A DNA stretch of 33,148 nucleotides. Source: Carex sylvatica. Taxonomy: Eukaryota > Streptophyta > Magnoliopsida > Poales > Cyperaceae. The notes under the pieces were generated by a model. That model worked only from the letters and a program-made list of their open reading frames with translations, was not told the DNA's origin and ran no database searches. The translations under genes and the position numbers were made by a program. Of this stretch, positions 9,091-19,116 are shown one piece after another; the first letter of the stretch is position 1; the number at the start of each line of letters is the position of its first letter. The stretch spans positions 1-33,148 of the forward strand of contig CAXKVR010000698.1 in NCBI GenBank assembly GCA_964058845.1, written 5' to 3'.

Positions 9091-9511
9091 GTTGGCTACT
9101 ATGCTTATATAAGCATATCCCCACATATGCTTATAACTCATTTTTGTGCTTCCAATGTCCAAATGATCGATCTGAACCGTTCATCTTGCTCTCCATATTA
9201 ATATGTGCTTGGAAACTAAATTTTACATTTTTCTGAATTTTTTTACTATTTATTAAGCCACTTTGAAATTGCTGATCCAACGGTGGCTGCACAAAACAGT
9301 AAAATCAGCAGCCACCGTTGGATTAATAATTTTCAAAGTGGCTTAATAAATAGTAAAAAAATTCAGAAAAATGTAAAATTTAGTTTCCAAGCACATATTA
9401 ATATGGAGAACAAGATGAACGGTTCCGATCGACCATTTAGACATTGGAAACACAAGAATGAGTTATAAGCATATGTGGGGATATGCTTATATAAGCATAG
9501 TAGCCAACCTC
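9088..9511. mobile_element. MITE copy 2, near-perfect 424-bp palindrome
   Basis: It starts GAGGTTGGCTACTATGC and ends in the inverted copy GCATAGTAGCCAACCTC. The arms remain almost identical all the way to the centre near 9300 (CCAACGGTGGCTGC against GCAGCCACCGTTGG). High arm identity implies recent origin or ongoing mobility. The flanks are TA repeats on both sides, so a 9-10 bp duplication cannot be read unambiguously. The core words GATCGATCTGAACCGTTCA and CTCCATATTAATATGTGC link it to 7840-8093, 15281-15670 and 15870-16035. The open frame 9283-9468 is simply one arm and is not a gene. Confidence 0.85.
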
Positions 9512-9527
9512 TATATATATATATATA

Positions 9528-9920
9528 AAGTACGATGAAGGATGAACATTTTAACTCTCCTAAAAAAATACTTCATCATACTTGGTAATTTTTATTTTTC
9601 TGTAATGGTCATTTTAACTAGACTTGTATGATGTAACTAATTAAACCGAGCATCATTCAGTATGAAAATACTCTACAAATTATGTCAGAGCCGCCCATTT
9701 CATACTTGTGGGCCCCACAGGGAAGGCATCACGGTGCAATAGCAAATTAATTAGCAACAATCCAATTTTGGATTGAGATTTGCGGTTGGCATGTCCCATT
9801 CTGTACAATCTATTTATTATTTGTTGACCCTTAATTTCACGTGTGGATTACAAGTATAACATATATTCCCTTTCTGCACAACTTGTGAGACAGTATTTTT
9901 ATTTTGTAAATTAATTCCAT
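9528..9920. other. Spacer with small inverted repeat
   Basis: AAGTACGATGAAG near 9528 and CTTCATCATACTT near 9570 form a short imperfect stem. I see nothing else in this stretch. Confidence 0.4.
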
Positions 9921-10225
9921 ATAAGAGCCCGATTTTTTTTTATTAATATCCTAAAAAAATTATTGGAATTGCCCTTGGTTTTTAAATATTTTGAAAAATG
10001 CCCTAACCGCCTCACAGTGGGGCGGTTTGCTGCGATTTATTTATTTATTTTTCAAACATTTTTGTTTGACTGTCCCACTGTGGGGGCGGTTGGTTATGTT
10101 TTTTTTATTTTTTTATTTTTTAGAGAGATTGTTTAGTATGTATAAAATAATTTTGGTCTCACTGTTTATATGATTTCTATTCTTCTTTTTTTCTCTCTTT
10201 ATGGATACTCTTATTGTTTGATTTT
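9921..10225 (+). repeat. Dispersed repeat R, forward copy
   Basis: The segment aligns with the reverse complement of 14919-15166. Shared words, in order, are GATTTTTTTT, TTGAAAA, CACAGTG with CGGTTTGCT, GACTGTCCCAC, AATTTGGTCTCACTG or AATTTTGGTCTCACTG, and TTTTTTCTCTCTTT. This copy carries an internal duplication of the CACTGTGGGGCGGTT block (near 10012 and 10072). The open frame 9991-10173 lies across it and is not credible. Confidence 0.7.
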
Positions 10226-12180
10226 GGTCTCACAGTAAATCTGATACAATCCAAATCTAAAATCAATTAAGAATAAGTAAATAAATAAATATTATTTGAG
10301 TTATTTCAAATCTAAATATATCACGTACATTCAATTTGAAATCCAAATGGATCTGTTTAAAATAGTTCAAACTGAGAGGGGCCGAACTTTGATCGAACTT
10401 TGGTCAAACTTTGACTGACCATAAATTTATGTAGGAAACTCCATTTTGAGTGTTCGATGACTTTTTGGAAAGCTTAGGAGGAGGAGATATGAATTTTGGA
10501 AATAGACGAAGGTTTAACTTAAAAATATCTCGCGTACTCAGAATAAAAAAAAAATTGTTTAGGGCCTCCAAACTGCAAATGAAGTTTCTGAAAAATAACA
10601 GTAAGTCAAAAACCTATCGTATAAATTTCAAACTTCGATCGAAGTAGCTCAGCTAATTAGTTATATAATGAACTTGTAGAATATCAATTTTTACTATTTT
10701 TTTTTAACTTATGAAAAAGGCGCAAAATGACTTAAAAATAAAAGAAAATTACCAATATTTTATGAAAGAGAACAAGAGTATATTTTCTTGGCACATTGAC
10801 TCTATACAATATCTAAGGTTCAGCTTGATAGGGGTGAAATTATAACGTGTGTAACTTAAGGTACCACTGAATTAAAATTTTCATTTTATAAATATAATCG
10901 ATTAGGAGACCACAACAAAATTAATTAAAAATATTCAGTACAATAGAAATCCGATGCATCGTAATTAAATTACAACAGTTCAAATATTATTTTTCTCATA
11001 ATAGTTTAATTCTTATGGCCCTCATGTTAATCTCGCTCCCTACTAAATTCAAATTATGAAAATCCTTTCTGAACCGTCCCATGCCTTCCATTTAAAACAC
11101 CAATATCTGTTCATTCCCCCTCTCCTTCTGTTTTGATTACAAACCGCGCTTAATCCTATATTTTGTTCCCTAACACATCTCTCTCTCATCTTTTCTTCAC
11201 AACCACCGAAGGACTCCCCCAAAAATCTCCTCTCTTAATTTCTGAAAATTCTTCATCAAGGTACTTTAAATTCATGAGTATTTTGTTATATCAATTAGGA
11301 GGTTATGATAAGGACTGGAGTAGATTAATTTATAAAATAGAATTGATTCAGTAACCGAATTGATAAGTAGAACTATGATACTAAGAAATATAAGTTGTTA
11401 TTTTAATAAAACGTTAACAATTTTTTTAATATATCTTTTAAAGCTATATATATATAATTTAAACTTTACATATACAATATCAAATATATGTATCAAGATA
11501 GTAGTGATATTATGTTGGATTTCTAGACAATTAAAAGTCGTCAATAATAAGACATTAAAATCTGGAATTTTCTCATTAATAAGTATCATCTTTAGTTATA
11601 TTAAAATCTGAAATTAGAGTTTATTAGTCATAATTACATAGTTATATTAAATAATAAATTAGTAGTAAATATAAGTTAGTTAATAATATCAAATGTTAAT
11701 CGTTTCTTTGTTGTTCGTTTTTTGGTTTTGCATCTATTGAACGTGTCTTCACCTTATTATTTTCTTGATATTATTATACCTAATAACGTCACACAGCATG
11801 TTTATTGTTGTTTCAAACGTTTATAAATATTGATCTTAACTCTCATCAATTTTATCTTTATACTTTACTGTCTCATCCATTAACTTCTAAATCATATTTT
11901 GAGATAACTATATCAATTTAAATAGATACTTTAATTATTTTCAATATGAAAGATAGACAAAATCGCAATGATTAAATAAATATATTGCAAGGACTTAGTT
12001 AAATGAATTTATGATGCATTAATTATATAATATTTATTTCTGAGTTGCCACCAACTTTTGATTTTATTTTATGTTATGTTTAGAAACTAAATTAGATAAC
12101 AATTTTAACTTTTATTGTATTTCTACTTATTTTTAAAAGGATGTTCAAGTAGATAAAGCAATGACTAGAAATAATAATAT
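10226..12180. other. AT-rich spacer, no supported gene
   Basis: This stretch of almost 2 kb is AT-rich, and the short open frames on either strand (10450-10647, 11163-11354, 11360-11611, 11398-11589) overlap, differ in frame and have no domain I recognise. The only gene-like signal is a CT-rich leader at about 11090-11262. A phrase at 10378-10425 repeats AACTTTG three times. I see no repeat arrays. Confidence 0.5.
11060..11264 (+). promoter_or_regulatory. Possible orphan promoter and 5' leader
   Basis: The stretch ATTTAAAACACCAAT near 11092 is followed by pyrimidine-rich sequence (CCCCCTCTCCTTCTG, CTCTCTCTCATC) and then CATCAAGGTACTTT near 11254, which resembles an exon end and 5' splice donor (AAG|GTACTT). 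This arrangement is common in plant 5' leaders. No coding exon follows before the LTR remnant, so if it was ever a gene start it is now orphaned. Composition alone could also explain it. Confidence 0.2.
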
Positions 12181-13279
12181 TATAAACAAGTGCTGTTAGG
12201 GGATGTTAATTAGAGTCGTGTTTACATAATTTAGGTTTGAATCCTGAAGTGCTAAAAGAGCGGAAGAACGAATAGGAATCTACTACAATAACAGATGCGA
12301 GTTTTTTGGACTTTGTAAAATTATTACTTATCATTTTGTGTGTATTTATTTTTATATATTTGAATTATGCATGTTGAATTCGAACGACCGATTGATTTTT
12401 TAGCAAAATATTAGGATATGATTATTCGTTTGATCAACAAACTTATAAAATATGTTGTGTTGAATTAATATACGTGACGCTAACGGATAAGTAAAGTGAA
12501 CAGGGGTCGATATGTTCACATATCGGGATGTATACATTGGGTCCGGTGTTCGACTGGACCCCTCGTTAACGTGGCGTTGGTTGGACTTCCCGTAACGGGT
12601 CAAGATCTAGCGTAGGGCGGACTCCCCGTCTAGTGAGACATCCTCTCACTGTTGGTTGGACTTCCCAGTGAGTTGGCGGCCTCCCATTGTTGGTTGGACT
12701 TCCCAATGGGTTAGCGGCTTTTCAATGTTGGTTAGACTTCCCATTGGAATGACAAGATAAATAGACTAACATAAAACTTGTAAGAAAATGAAAGTGTTTA
12801 TGATCGTAGGATTGCATGGCATTAGAAACACATGAGTATTTATTATTTATTTTATTTTCATGCTTTTGAGAATTAAGTTAATTTTATAAAATTCGGGACT
12901 GAAACTGAATTTCGCACTGAGAGAATGTTCGAATTTCTCACCCGTTCCACTGTTATGTGGGTTCCAGGTAATGAGAAAGAGGTGCCAGAACAAGGTCGTG
13001 AGTGAAAGCAAGCGGAAGGATTCATGTTTATGATTAAATGCCACTTATGTTATTTTGTTTTGTTTATGTAATTTTCACTAAATTGGTACACTTGAACATG
13101 CATGGTTGTTATGATATTCCTAACCATGTATGCCGTGACTGCTGTTGAATGACTTTGATTATTGTTGTAAGACTATTGTTTGTATATTTAATGTGGCATT
13201 TGTAGATGTTATTGATAATGTATGTGATGTGTATACGCCTTACGTATAAATATGTGGCGGGTTGTCTCGGGGTGTGACA
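12181..13279 (-). mobile_element. LTR remnant, reverse orientation, gypsy-like
   Basis: The right edge on the + strand reads CGGGGTGTGACA, the reverse complement of the TGTCACACCCCG terminus seen at 1901. Reading the minus strand, ACGGGTGAGAAA (12934-12945) is followed by CTCAGTGCGAA (12911-12921), the same pair of words found in the LTR at 1901-4738, so both belong to one broad lineage although the rest differs. A hairpin series lies at 12508-12748. I could not find the other terminus or the partner of a possible duplication GAAAT at 13280-13284, so the left edge is a guess and the element may be truncated. The open frames inside (12400-12603, 12847-13044, 13109-13306) are not genes. Confidence 0.65.
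12577..12748. repeat. 38-bp repeat of hairpins with constant loop
   Basis: Three consecutive units at 12645, 12683 and 12721 each form a 7-bp stem around the 14-base loop TTGGTTGGACTTCC (third loop has one change). The stems are CTCACTG/CAGTGAG, CCCATTG/CAATGGG and TTCAATG/CATTGGA. The stem sequences change but pairing is kept. A further loop copy lies at 12577-12590 with an imperfect stem, 75 bases (about two units) earlier. Confidence 0.9.
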
Positions 13280-13415
13280 GAAATAAGTCGTTATTTTCCT
13301 TATCATTTAGCCTAAATTATTGTCATTTATCGAGTTGCAATTACTTACCTTTTAGAGAATCAGATTTTTTTTTTTTTATTATTTCACTTGATTTTAGAGA
13401 ATTGTATATTTTCAA
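13280..13415. other. Short AT-rich spacer
   Basis: Sequence between two LTR-like segments, with a T-run near 13365. No feature recognised. Confidence 0.4.
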
Positions 13416-14890
13416 TGATATTGGAGCAAAAACAGCCATAAAACAATGTAATTCTGACATTCAGCCTCAGCCATATGGATACCTTCATCCGCATACGACC
13501 CAGAAGTGCCAACGTAGACGGTTATACCATCCATGCTGTTTACATCCAAACCATATGCGACTCAGGTATCTGCACGCAGAAACTGCCAGAACATCGGTTA
13601 CATATCTAACTTCCCAACCAAGACCTATATAAGAATATGGGCGCTAGGGAAAGATCTCTCTCTCTCGAATATCTGAAGATCATACTCATTAGAGAGCACT
13701 TAGAACTAGAATTTCACTCTATTAGAGGCTATGCAAAGGAGAAATCAATAGTATAGCAAGGTATTCATTAGAAGAAGAGGAGGAAGAGACAAGGCGTGAA
13801 GACGGCGTGCATGAGAGAAGAGGCAGCATTGGTGTTCTCCTTTCATCTCTCTTTATTGCTCTCTTTCTTTATGTCTTTTGTCTATTTTATTGTTGAACCC
13901 GTTATGAGTGGCTAAGCAACCCTTTTCTAGGGTGAAGACATGTAATCTTGAATTCTTATGAGTTTAATCTAGTTGTTTATTTATAATTATCATTGCACTA
14001 TGATCTGAATTCTTACTGAGATTTATGCCTTATGTTCTTGCTTATTGTGTGCTTAAAGTGACCTTCATATGTATAGAGGTGTACAATCCATTCATACCCT
14101 TAATTGGGAGGTTAACCAATATTCTAAAAATATAAGTATCTTAGATACAAATAGAACATGACTGACCAGTTGATCGCTTGTATTCGAACTACAGTAAGGA
14201 ACCTATTAGAATGTGGTTTAGCAGACGAACGTCGCATTTCATGACTAGTAGTGGGGTAATCTTGATTATTGGTATTGTGAAATATTAGTAATTAGGACTT
14301 ATCATTAATCTTCATGTAATTGTACTAAGTTACCGACCCAGGACTTACTCAATTAGGGTGTTGTGACAACCGACCCAGCGCTCAACACTAAAATAGGATT
14401 AGCAACTCTCATATCGCATTGATACCAATGCAGGGCATGTGCGGTTAAGGCCAAACTGTATGCGATTTCGACTGGAGTAGAAACTATATCTTGTACGGTT
14501 TACCAAGTCGTGTGCGGATAGTGACAAAGCCGCATTCTACTGAGTAACTTTATAATTGACAGGTATTAGCAGTAGCATGCGGTTGGTGACAGACCGTGCG
14601 CAATTGTTATGACAACTGAAACCTAGATTAAACAAGTTTGAATGATAAAATGTCTAATTCCCTAGAAGCCCATCTTCTAAACACTTAATCTACTACTACT
14701 TCTCTGTTGTAATTCAACATTACAACCAAGCAACCGACAACCAATCAACCAAACATAATCAATCAACTTAAAGGAACCGATAACCTAGATAGATAATAAC
14801 GCTTGTGAATCGACAGTAGAGTAGACATTAGGGTTATAAATATTATTAGCATTGATTTTCACTCTATCGCAGCTCTAGTTTCACATATAT
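13416..14890 (+). mobile_element. Tat/Ogre-like LTR segment, forward
   Basis: The order of landmarks matches the reverse complement of the solo LTR at 17593-19116. First come GCATACGACCCAG-type words (near 13490), then a TATA box CCTATATAAG (13622-13631), a transcribed-looking CT-rich leader, CTTTTCTAGGGTGAAG (about 13922), a second group of GTGCGGTTAAGG/AAGCCGCATTC/GCATGCGGTTGG words (14438-14600), and finally ACCGATAACCTAGATAG. The counterpart words there are ACACGGACCATATC, TTTCTAGGGTTATG and GGATCGATACC. Lineage assignment is from general knowledge of Tat-type LTRs. Exact ends were not resolved: TGATATTGG at 13416 could be the start, by analogy with TGATATCTCG, but no duplication was found. 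The open frame 13252-13632 runs from the neighbouring LTR into this one and is not a gene. Confidence 0.5.
13622..13631 (+). promoter_or_regulatory. TATA box of the Tat-like LTR
   Basis: CCTATATAAG followed about 25-35 bases later by CTAGGGAAAGATCTCTCTCTC fits a plant RNA polymerase II core promoter inside an LTR. It is inferred from sequence only. Confidence 0.5.
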
Positions 14891-14918
14891 ATATATTATT
14901 TGTCATATATTTTATTTA

Positions 14919-15166
14919 CAAAATCAAAGAATATGAGTGTCTTAAAAGAGAGAAAAAAAATTATAAAAGCAGTGAGACCAAATTGCTATTAGTATCTATA
15001 TGTAAAACGTTCATTCTATACATATTAAATATATCTAAAAATATATATATTATAGCAAACTGCTTCACTGTGGGACAGTCATGTTATTTTTTGAAATATT
15101 TGAAAATCGAGGGAAGATCCAGTAACTTTTTTTAGAGTATTTAAAAAAAATCGGTATAAGAGCAAA
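14919..15166 (-). repeat. Dispersed repeat R, reverse copy
   Basis: Reverse-complement match to 9921-10225, including CAGTGAGACCAAATT (near 14971) and CACTGTGGGACAGTC (near 15068). It lacks the internal duplication present in the forward copy. The pair could be ends of one 5.2-kb composite or two separate insertions. Confidence 0.7.
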
Positions 15167-15280
15167 GATATTAAATTTGAAGTAAGACCCTAAAAATTGA
15201 AAATATTAAATTATTCTAAAAAGAGAGCAAAAGAGAGATGGTATGTTTTCTATTTGAATTATGAAAACACAATTAATTAA

Positions 15281-15670
15281 GTGTCTATGGTACTACCCAT
15301 ATCACAGGTTGTTTCGTAATACAGTTCAATATTTTTATTTTTACAGTCGATCTGAATCGTTCAACATAATCCTCATATGAATATGTACTTACAGACCGAA
15401 TTTTTTAATTTTTATAATTTTTTTACTATTTTTTAAAATAGGTAGAAAATCACTTGATCTGAAAATTCAGGACCATCCAAAAACAGTGATTTTGTATCTA
15501 TTCTTAAAAATAGAAAAAAAAAAAAAAAAAAATTCAGTCTGCAAGTACATATTCATATGAAAAACATGTTGAACGGTCCGAATCGACCAATAAAATTTTG
15601 AAAACAAAAATAAAAGTTTTTATCATAGACCAAATCATATTATGCATAGTACCATCCCATAGACTCACTC
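15281..15670. mobile_element. MITE copy 3, Mutator-type duplication
   Basis: The ends are inverted: left GTGTCTATGGTACTACCC, right GTACCATCCCATAGACTCAC. The inner arms share the family core CAGTCGATCTGAATCGTTCA and, inverted, TTGAACGGTCCGAATCGACC. A 9-bp direct repeat ATTAATTAA lies at 15272-15280 and 15671-15679. A nine-base duplication fits Mutator-type MITEs, although the word itself is low complexity. No coding content. Confidence 0.7.
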
Positions 15671-15679
15671 ATTAATTAA

Positions 15680-15869
15680 TCCTCTAGAATCCCTACGTCA
15701 GAGATTATTTTTGTTCAAAATTTGCCCTTTAATGCCACAGCTACTCAAACAAAAACTTCAAATATTTTAACGAATCTCATGTCCCATACAGTCTCTTGAC
15801 GAGATACAACAATACATCTAAATTTATATATGTGTGTACACACACACATACACATAGAGAGTGGAGGAA
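15680..15869. other. Spacer with (CA)n palindrome
   Basis: Contains TGTGTGTACACACACACAT near 15831-15850, a short simple-sequence palindrome. Nothing else recognised. Confidence 0.5.
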
Positions 15870-16035
15870 TGACTACTCTACTTATCTAAGCATTTATATA
15901 TATTTGTAAGTCAATTTTGTATTTTTAAAGTTTAAATAGTCGATCTGAAGAGCTCCACATGTTCTCCATATTAGAATGTGCTTGAAGGCCAAATTTTACA
16001 GTTTTTGAAAATATTTTTTTTTTTTTTAGAATTTT
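15870..16035. mobile_element. MITE copy 4, truncated half
   Basis: One arm only of the MITE family: TAGTCGATCTGAAGAGCTCC, then GTTCTCCATATTAGAATGTG and AAATTTTACAG match the left arm of 9088-9511. The expected inverted partner is missing; after a T-run the sequence grades into the 21-bp minisatellite. Truncation by that array or by deletion is likely. Confidence 0.6.
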
Positions 16036-16084
16036 CCAAAATAGTGTTTTAATATGGTCAAAAAATCTAAAAAAATAATGAAAA

Positions 16085-17527
16085 AATATGAAAAACAAAA
16101 GAAGAAGATTAAATACAACTATAAAAAGAAAATGAAAGACAATTAGTAAATGATTAAATACAACTAGAAGAACATGAAATACAATATGCAGTGGATGAAA
16201 AACAATCAGTAGAACATAAAAGACAACAAATAGAACACAAAGGACAACTAGAAGAAGTTAAAAGATAACTATTAGAAACATTTGAAAGACGACTACAAGA
16301 AGATAAAAAAATACCTAAAAGAACATGAAAGATAACTAGTACAAGATAAAAAACAACTAGATAAGTTGAATAATAACAAGTACAAGATGAAAGACAACTA
16401 GTAGAAAATAAAATATAACTAAAAAAACATGAAAGACAACCAGATAAAAATGAAAGACAGCAAAAAAAAATTAAACACAACTAGTAGAACATAAAAGACG
16501 ACCAGAAAAAATAAAAAACAACAAGTAAACAATAAAATACAACTAGAAGAAGATGAAAATACAACATGTAGTGGATGAACGATAACCAGTAGAACATGAA
16601 AGACAACTAGTTGAACACGAAAGACGATGAGTATACGATAAAATACTATTAGAAGAAATTAAAATACAATCAACATAAAATAAAAGACAACCAGAAGAAC
16701 ATGAAAGAAAACCAGTACAAGATGAAAGACAACCAGAAAATGGTGAAATACAACTAGAAGAAGATGAAATACAACTAGTAGTACATGAAAGACAACAAGT
16801 AGAGCATGAAAAAAAACCCCAGTAGGACACATAAGACAGCGTATACAGGATGAAAGACAATTAGAAAAAGTTGAAAAATAACCAGTATAAGATGAAAGAC
16901 AACTAGAAGAACATTAAAGACAACCAGTACAACATGAAAAACAACTATAAAAAATAACTAGTAGATGATGAAAGACAACACGAAAGACAATGAGTACAAG
17001 ATGAAAAACAACCATCAAAAGATAAAAACAACTAGAAAATATTGAAAGACAACTAGAAGAACAATAAAGATAACAAGTACAATATGAGAGTCAACAAGAA
17101 GAAGATAAAAAATAACTACTAGAAGATGAAAGAAAAACAAGAAAAATATGAAAAATAACAAGTATAAGATGAAATACAACAAAAAATAAATAAAAAATAA
17201 TCAGTAGAACATGAAAAGATAATATGTAGAACACAAAAGATAACCAGTACAAGATGAAAGACAACTAAAACAAGTTCAAAAACAACTAGTAGAGGTGGTA
17301 GACAACAAGAACAACATGAAGAACAACCAGTACAAGATGAAAGACAACTAGAAGTAGATGAAAAAAACTATTAACAAATGAAAAACAACAAGAAAAAGAT
17401 GAAAAATAACTTGTAGAAGATAAAAACTCATAAGAAGATGAAAGACAAGAAGAAAATAATAAAATACAACCATAAAAGTAGAACTTGAAAGACAATTAGT
17501 AGAACACAGAAGACAACTAGTACATGA
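16085..17527. repeat. 21-bp minisatellite, about 65 degenerate copies
   Basis: Typical units read ATGAAAGACAACTAGAAGAAC or ATGAAAGACAACCAGTACAAG, 21 bases each, with alternating types. Copies vary by substitution and by indels. The + strand is rich in A and poor in T. Because 21 is divisible by three, one minus-strand frame stays open over long stretches and gives seven-residue peptide repeats of the type CLSSCTG (16154-16480, 16543-16860, 17286-17495). These peptides are Cys/Ser-rich, have no start context I trust and break at indels, so I read them as a by-product of the repeat rather than a gene. A blockwise similarity with a spacing of about 380 bp (GTGGATGAA words at 16191 and 16571) suggests a second-level repeat. 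Confidence 0.85.
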
Positions 17528-17592
17528 TGAATTGTATTAGGGTTGTAAATGCCATATTGTTTTGCCATCTGAAAATACTACTAGAGTGATCC
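17528..17592 (+). repeat. First 81-bp satellite monomer, cut by solo LTR
   Basis: TGTATTAGGGTTGTAAATGCC...CATCTG...ACTACTAGAGTG is a clear satellite monomer. It directly abuts the 21-bp array on its left and is interrupted by the LTR at 17593; the satellite resumes at 19122. Confidence 0.9.
17588..17592 (+). repeat. Target site duplication GATCC, left copy
   Basis: Identical to 19117-19121. Both are embedded in satellite sequence where GTGCTCC is normal, so the target monomer carried GTGATCC. Confidence 0.85.
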
Positions 17593-19116
17593 TGTTACAC
17601 CAAAAGTATATAACAAAGTTTCAGTACAGTAAACTGTACCTTTTAACCTTAGTACACTTTTCGAATCGGATTGCAAGTGCACAATCCTATCGAGTAGTAT
17701 GATAAGGTATCGATCCAAGGGACAGTTCAAATGTAAACTAGACTTAACCTAACTTATTCGAACGACTAGAAGTGTGAAAAGTTGATTTGGTTGTTTAATA
17801 TCCTAATGACAGTAATAAGAAATAACTGGTAATTTAAATTGGGTTTTGAAAAGGTTTCCAGGATTTCTGACTCATCTGCAACTCTGTCTCTCGGCTGACA
17901 CGACTCGTATCAGAATTGATATGGTCCGTGTCAGCTTTGGGTAAATATAGCTGTTATCTAATTTCTGCGCTGATTGACTTGTGTAGGGTAAACTGACCAT
18001 ATCTGATGTTCCTAAACCTCAACTCTCGTTTGTTGGCTTAATAAACTCGATAACATAATTGCAATTTAGTCCTCTCGGGGTTCTAACCTCAACTCTCGTT
18101 TATTGGTTTGAATTACCTAAGTCACTTGTTTGGTTTACTAAAGGTATCCACCATCTCTCGATGTATGAAAAGGTCACCTCTCGGCTACTATTGGTTGTAC
18201 CTTTCAGTTTGTGAACCTACCTCAAATACTAGTATGGTTGAAATATCAAATTGGACACAGTACCTTATAGATGAGGTCTCATCTAGTGGTCAAACCAAAT
18301 AATAATCAATCAATTTTAGAAAAGCAATTAAAATAATACTCAAGCAAGCAAACACAAGAATCAACACATAATCAAATAACTAACAAGTAAGCAAAGTATT
18401 CGACTACATCATAACCCTAGAAACTAAAAATCTACTCAAACATCATTCTAGAAATAGTAAAACAAGAGTAAGAAAGACAATTAATGACAAAATCTGAAAA
18501 TACAAAGAAGAATCGTCAGAAATCTTGCGTTTTTCTCCTCTCTACTTCGTCTCCAAGTCAGCCGCCAAAGAGATCGCCAAGGGTTAGCTCCTGTATGATA
18601 AGATACCTCTCTTGGAGCAGGGAATCCCGCTTTTATGGTCTCTGACCGACTTTCCTTCCTTCAGATTTCTTTCCAAAATTCCAGATTTCCTACCAGATTT
18701 CGTCTGACACGACCCGTATCAGAATTAACACGGACCGTACAAAATTTTCAGAAATGCCTATGTCTTTTTCTCAGATTGTAGATCTTCTTGCAAGCTTTCT
18801 GAAAAGTGATCATTCACTCAAAATGGAGCGACGAGTCAAAATCTATGACTGTTTTAAGTTCAGATGCTGAAATGTCAGCATTGTTCTGGATGCGATGAGG
18901 CTGATACGGCCCAGACAAGATGTTGTATGGCCCGTGTCAGAACTTCTCAAATTCAGATTTCTCCTCGATTTCACCCAATTCCTGTAAAATAAGAACAAAC
19001 TTGCAACAGTACCAAATTCTATAGATATTCAATGATATACGACCGATTTAATGGTTCTAAACACAGGTTTTGGTACAAAATATATGTCGGAAAGTAGACA
19101 CGTTTGCGAGATATCA
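17593..19116 (-). mobile_element. Solo LTR, Tat/Ogre-like, 1524 bp
   Basis: On the + strand the element runs TGTTACACC...GATATCA, with TG...CA ends, and is flanked by GATCC on both sides. Reading the minus strand, it starts TGATATCTCGCAAACG and contains paired ACACGG/CCGTGT-type words (GACACGGGCCATAC, GGTCCGTGTTAATTC, GACACGGACCATATC). It also has a TATA-like CATAAAAGCGGG (about 18629-18640 on +), TTTCTAGGGTTATGATG, and GGATCGATACCTTATC followed by GTGCACTTGCAATCC. The last two landmarks and the CCGTGTCAG words are familiar from Tat-lineage Ty3/gypsy LTRs; this is recollection rather than a search. CTCTCG recurs six times between 17885 and 18183 on the + strand. No gag or pol is present. The frame 18108-18302 is not credible as a gene. 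Confidence 0.85.

Noticed and set aside
9283..9468. Open frame in the 424-bp MITE
   Set aside because: It is one arm of a palindrome, with the same sequence inverted on the other side of the centre.
12168..12172. GAAAT as the left duplication of the LTR ending at 13279
   Set aside because: The word matches 13280-13284 but is not followed by TG, so it does not mark an LTR start.
16154..17495. Cys/Ser-rich minus-strand frames
   Set aside because: Explained by the 21-bp minisatellite having one stop-free frame; indels break the frame repeatedly.
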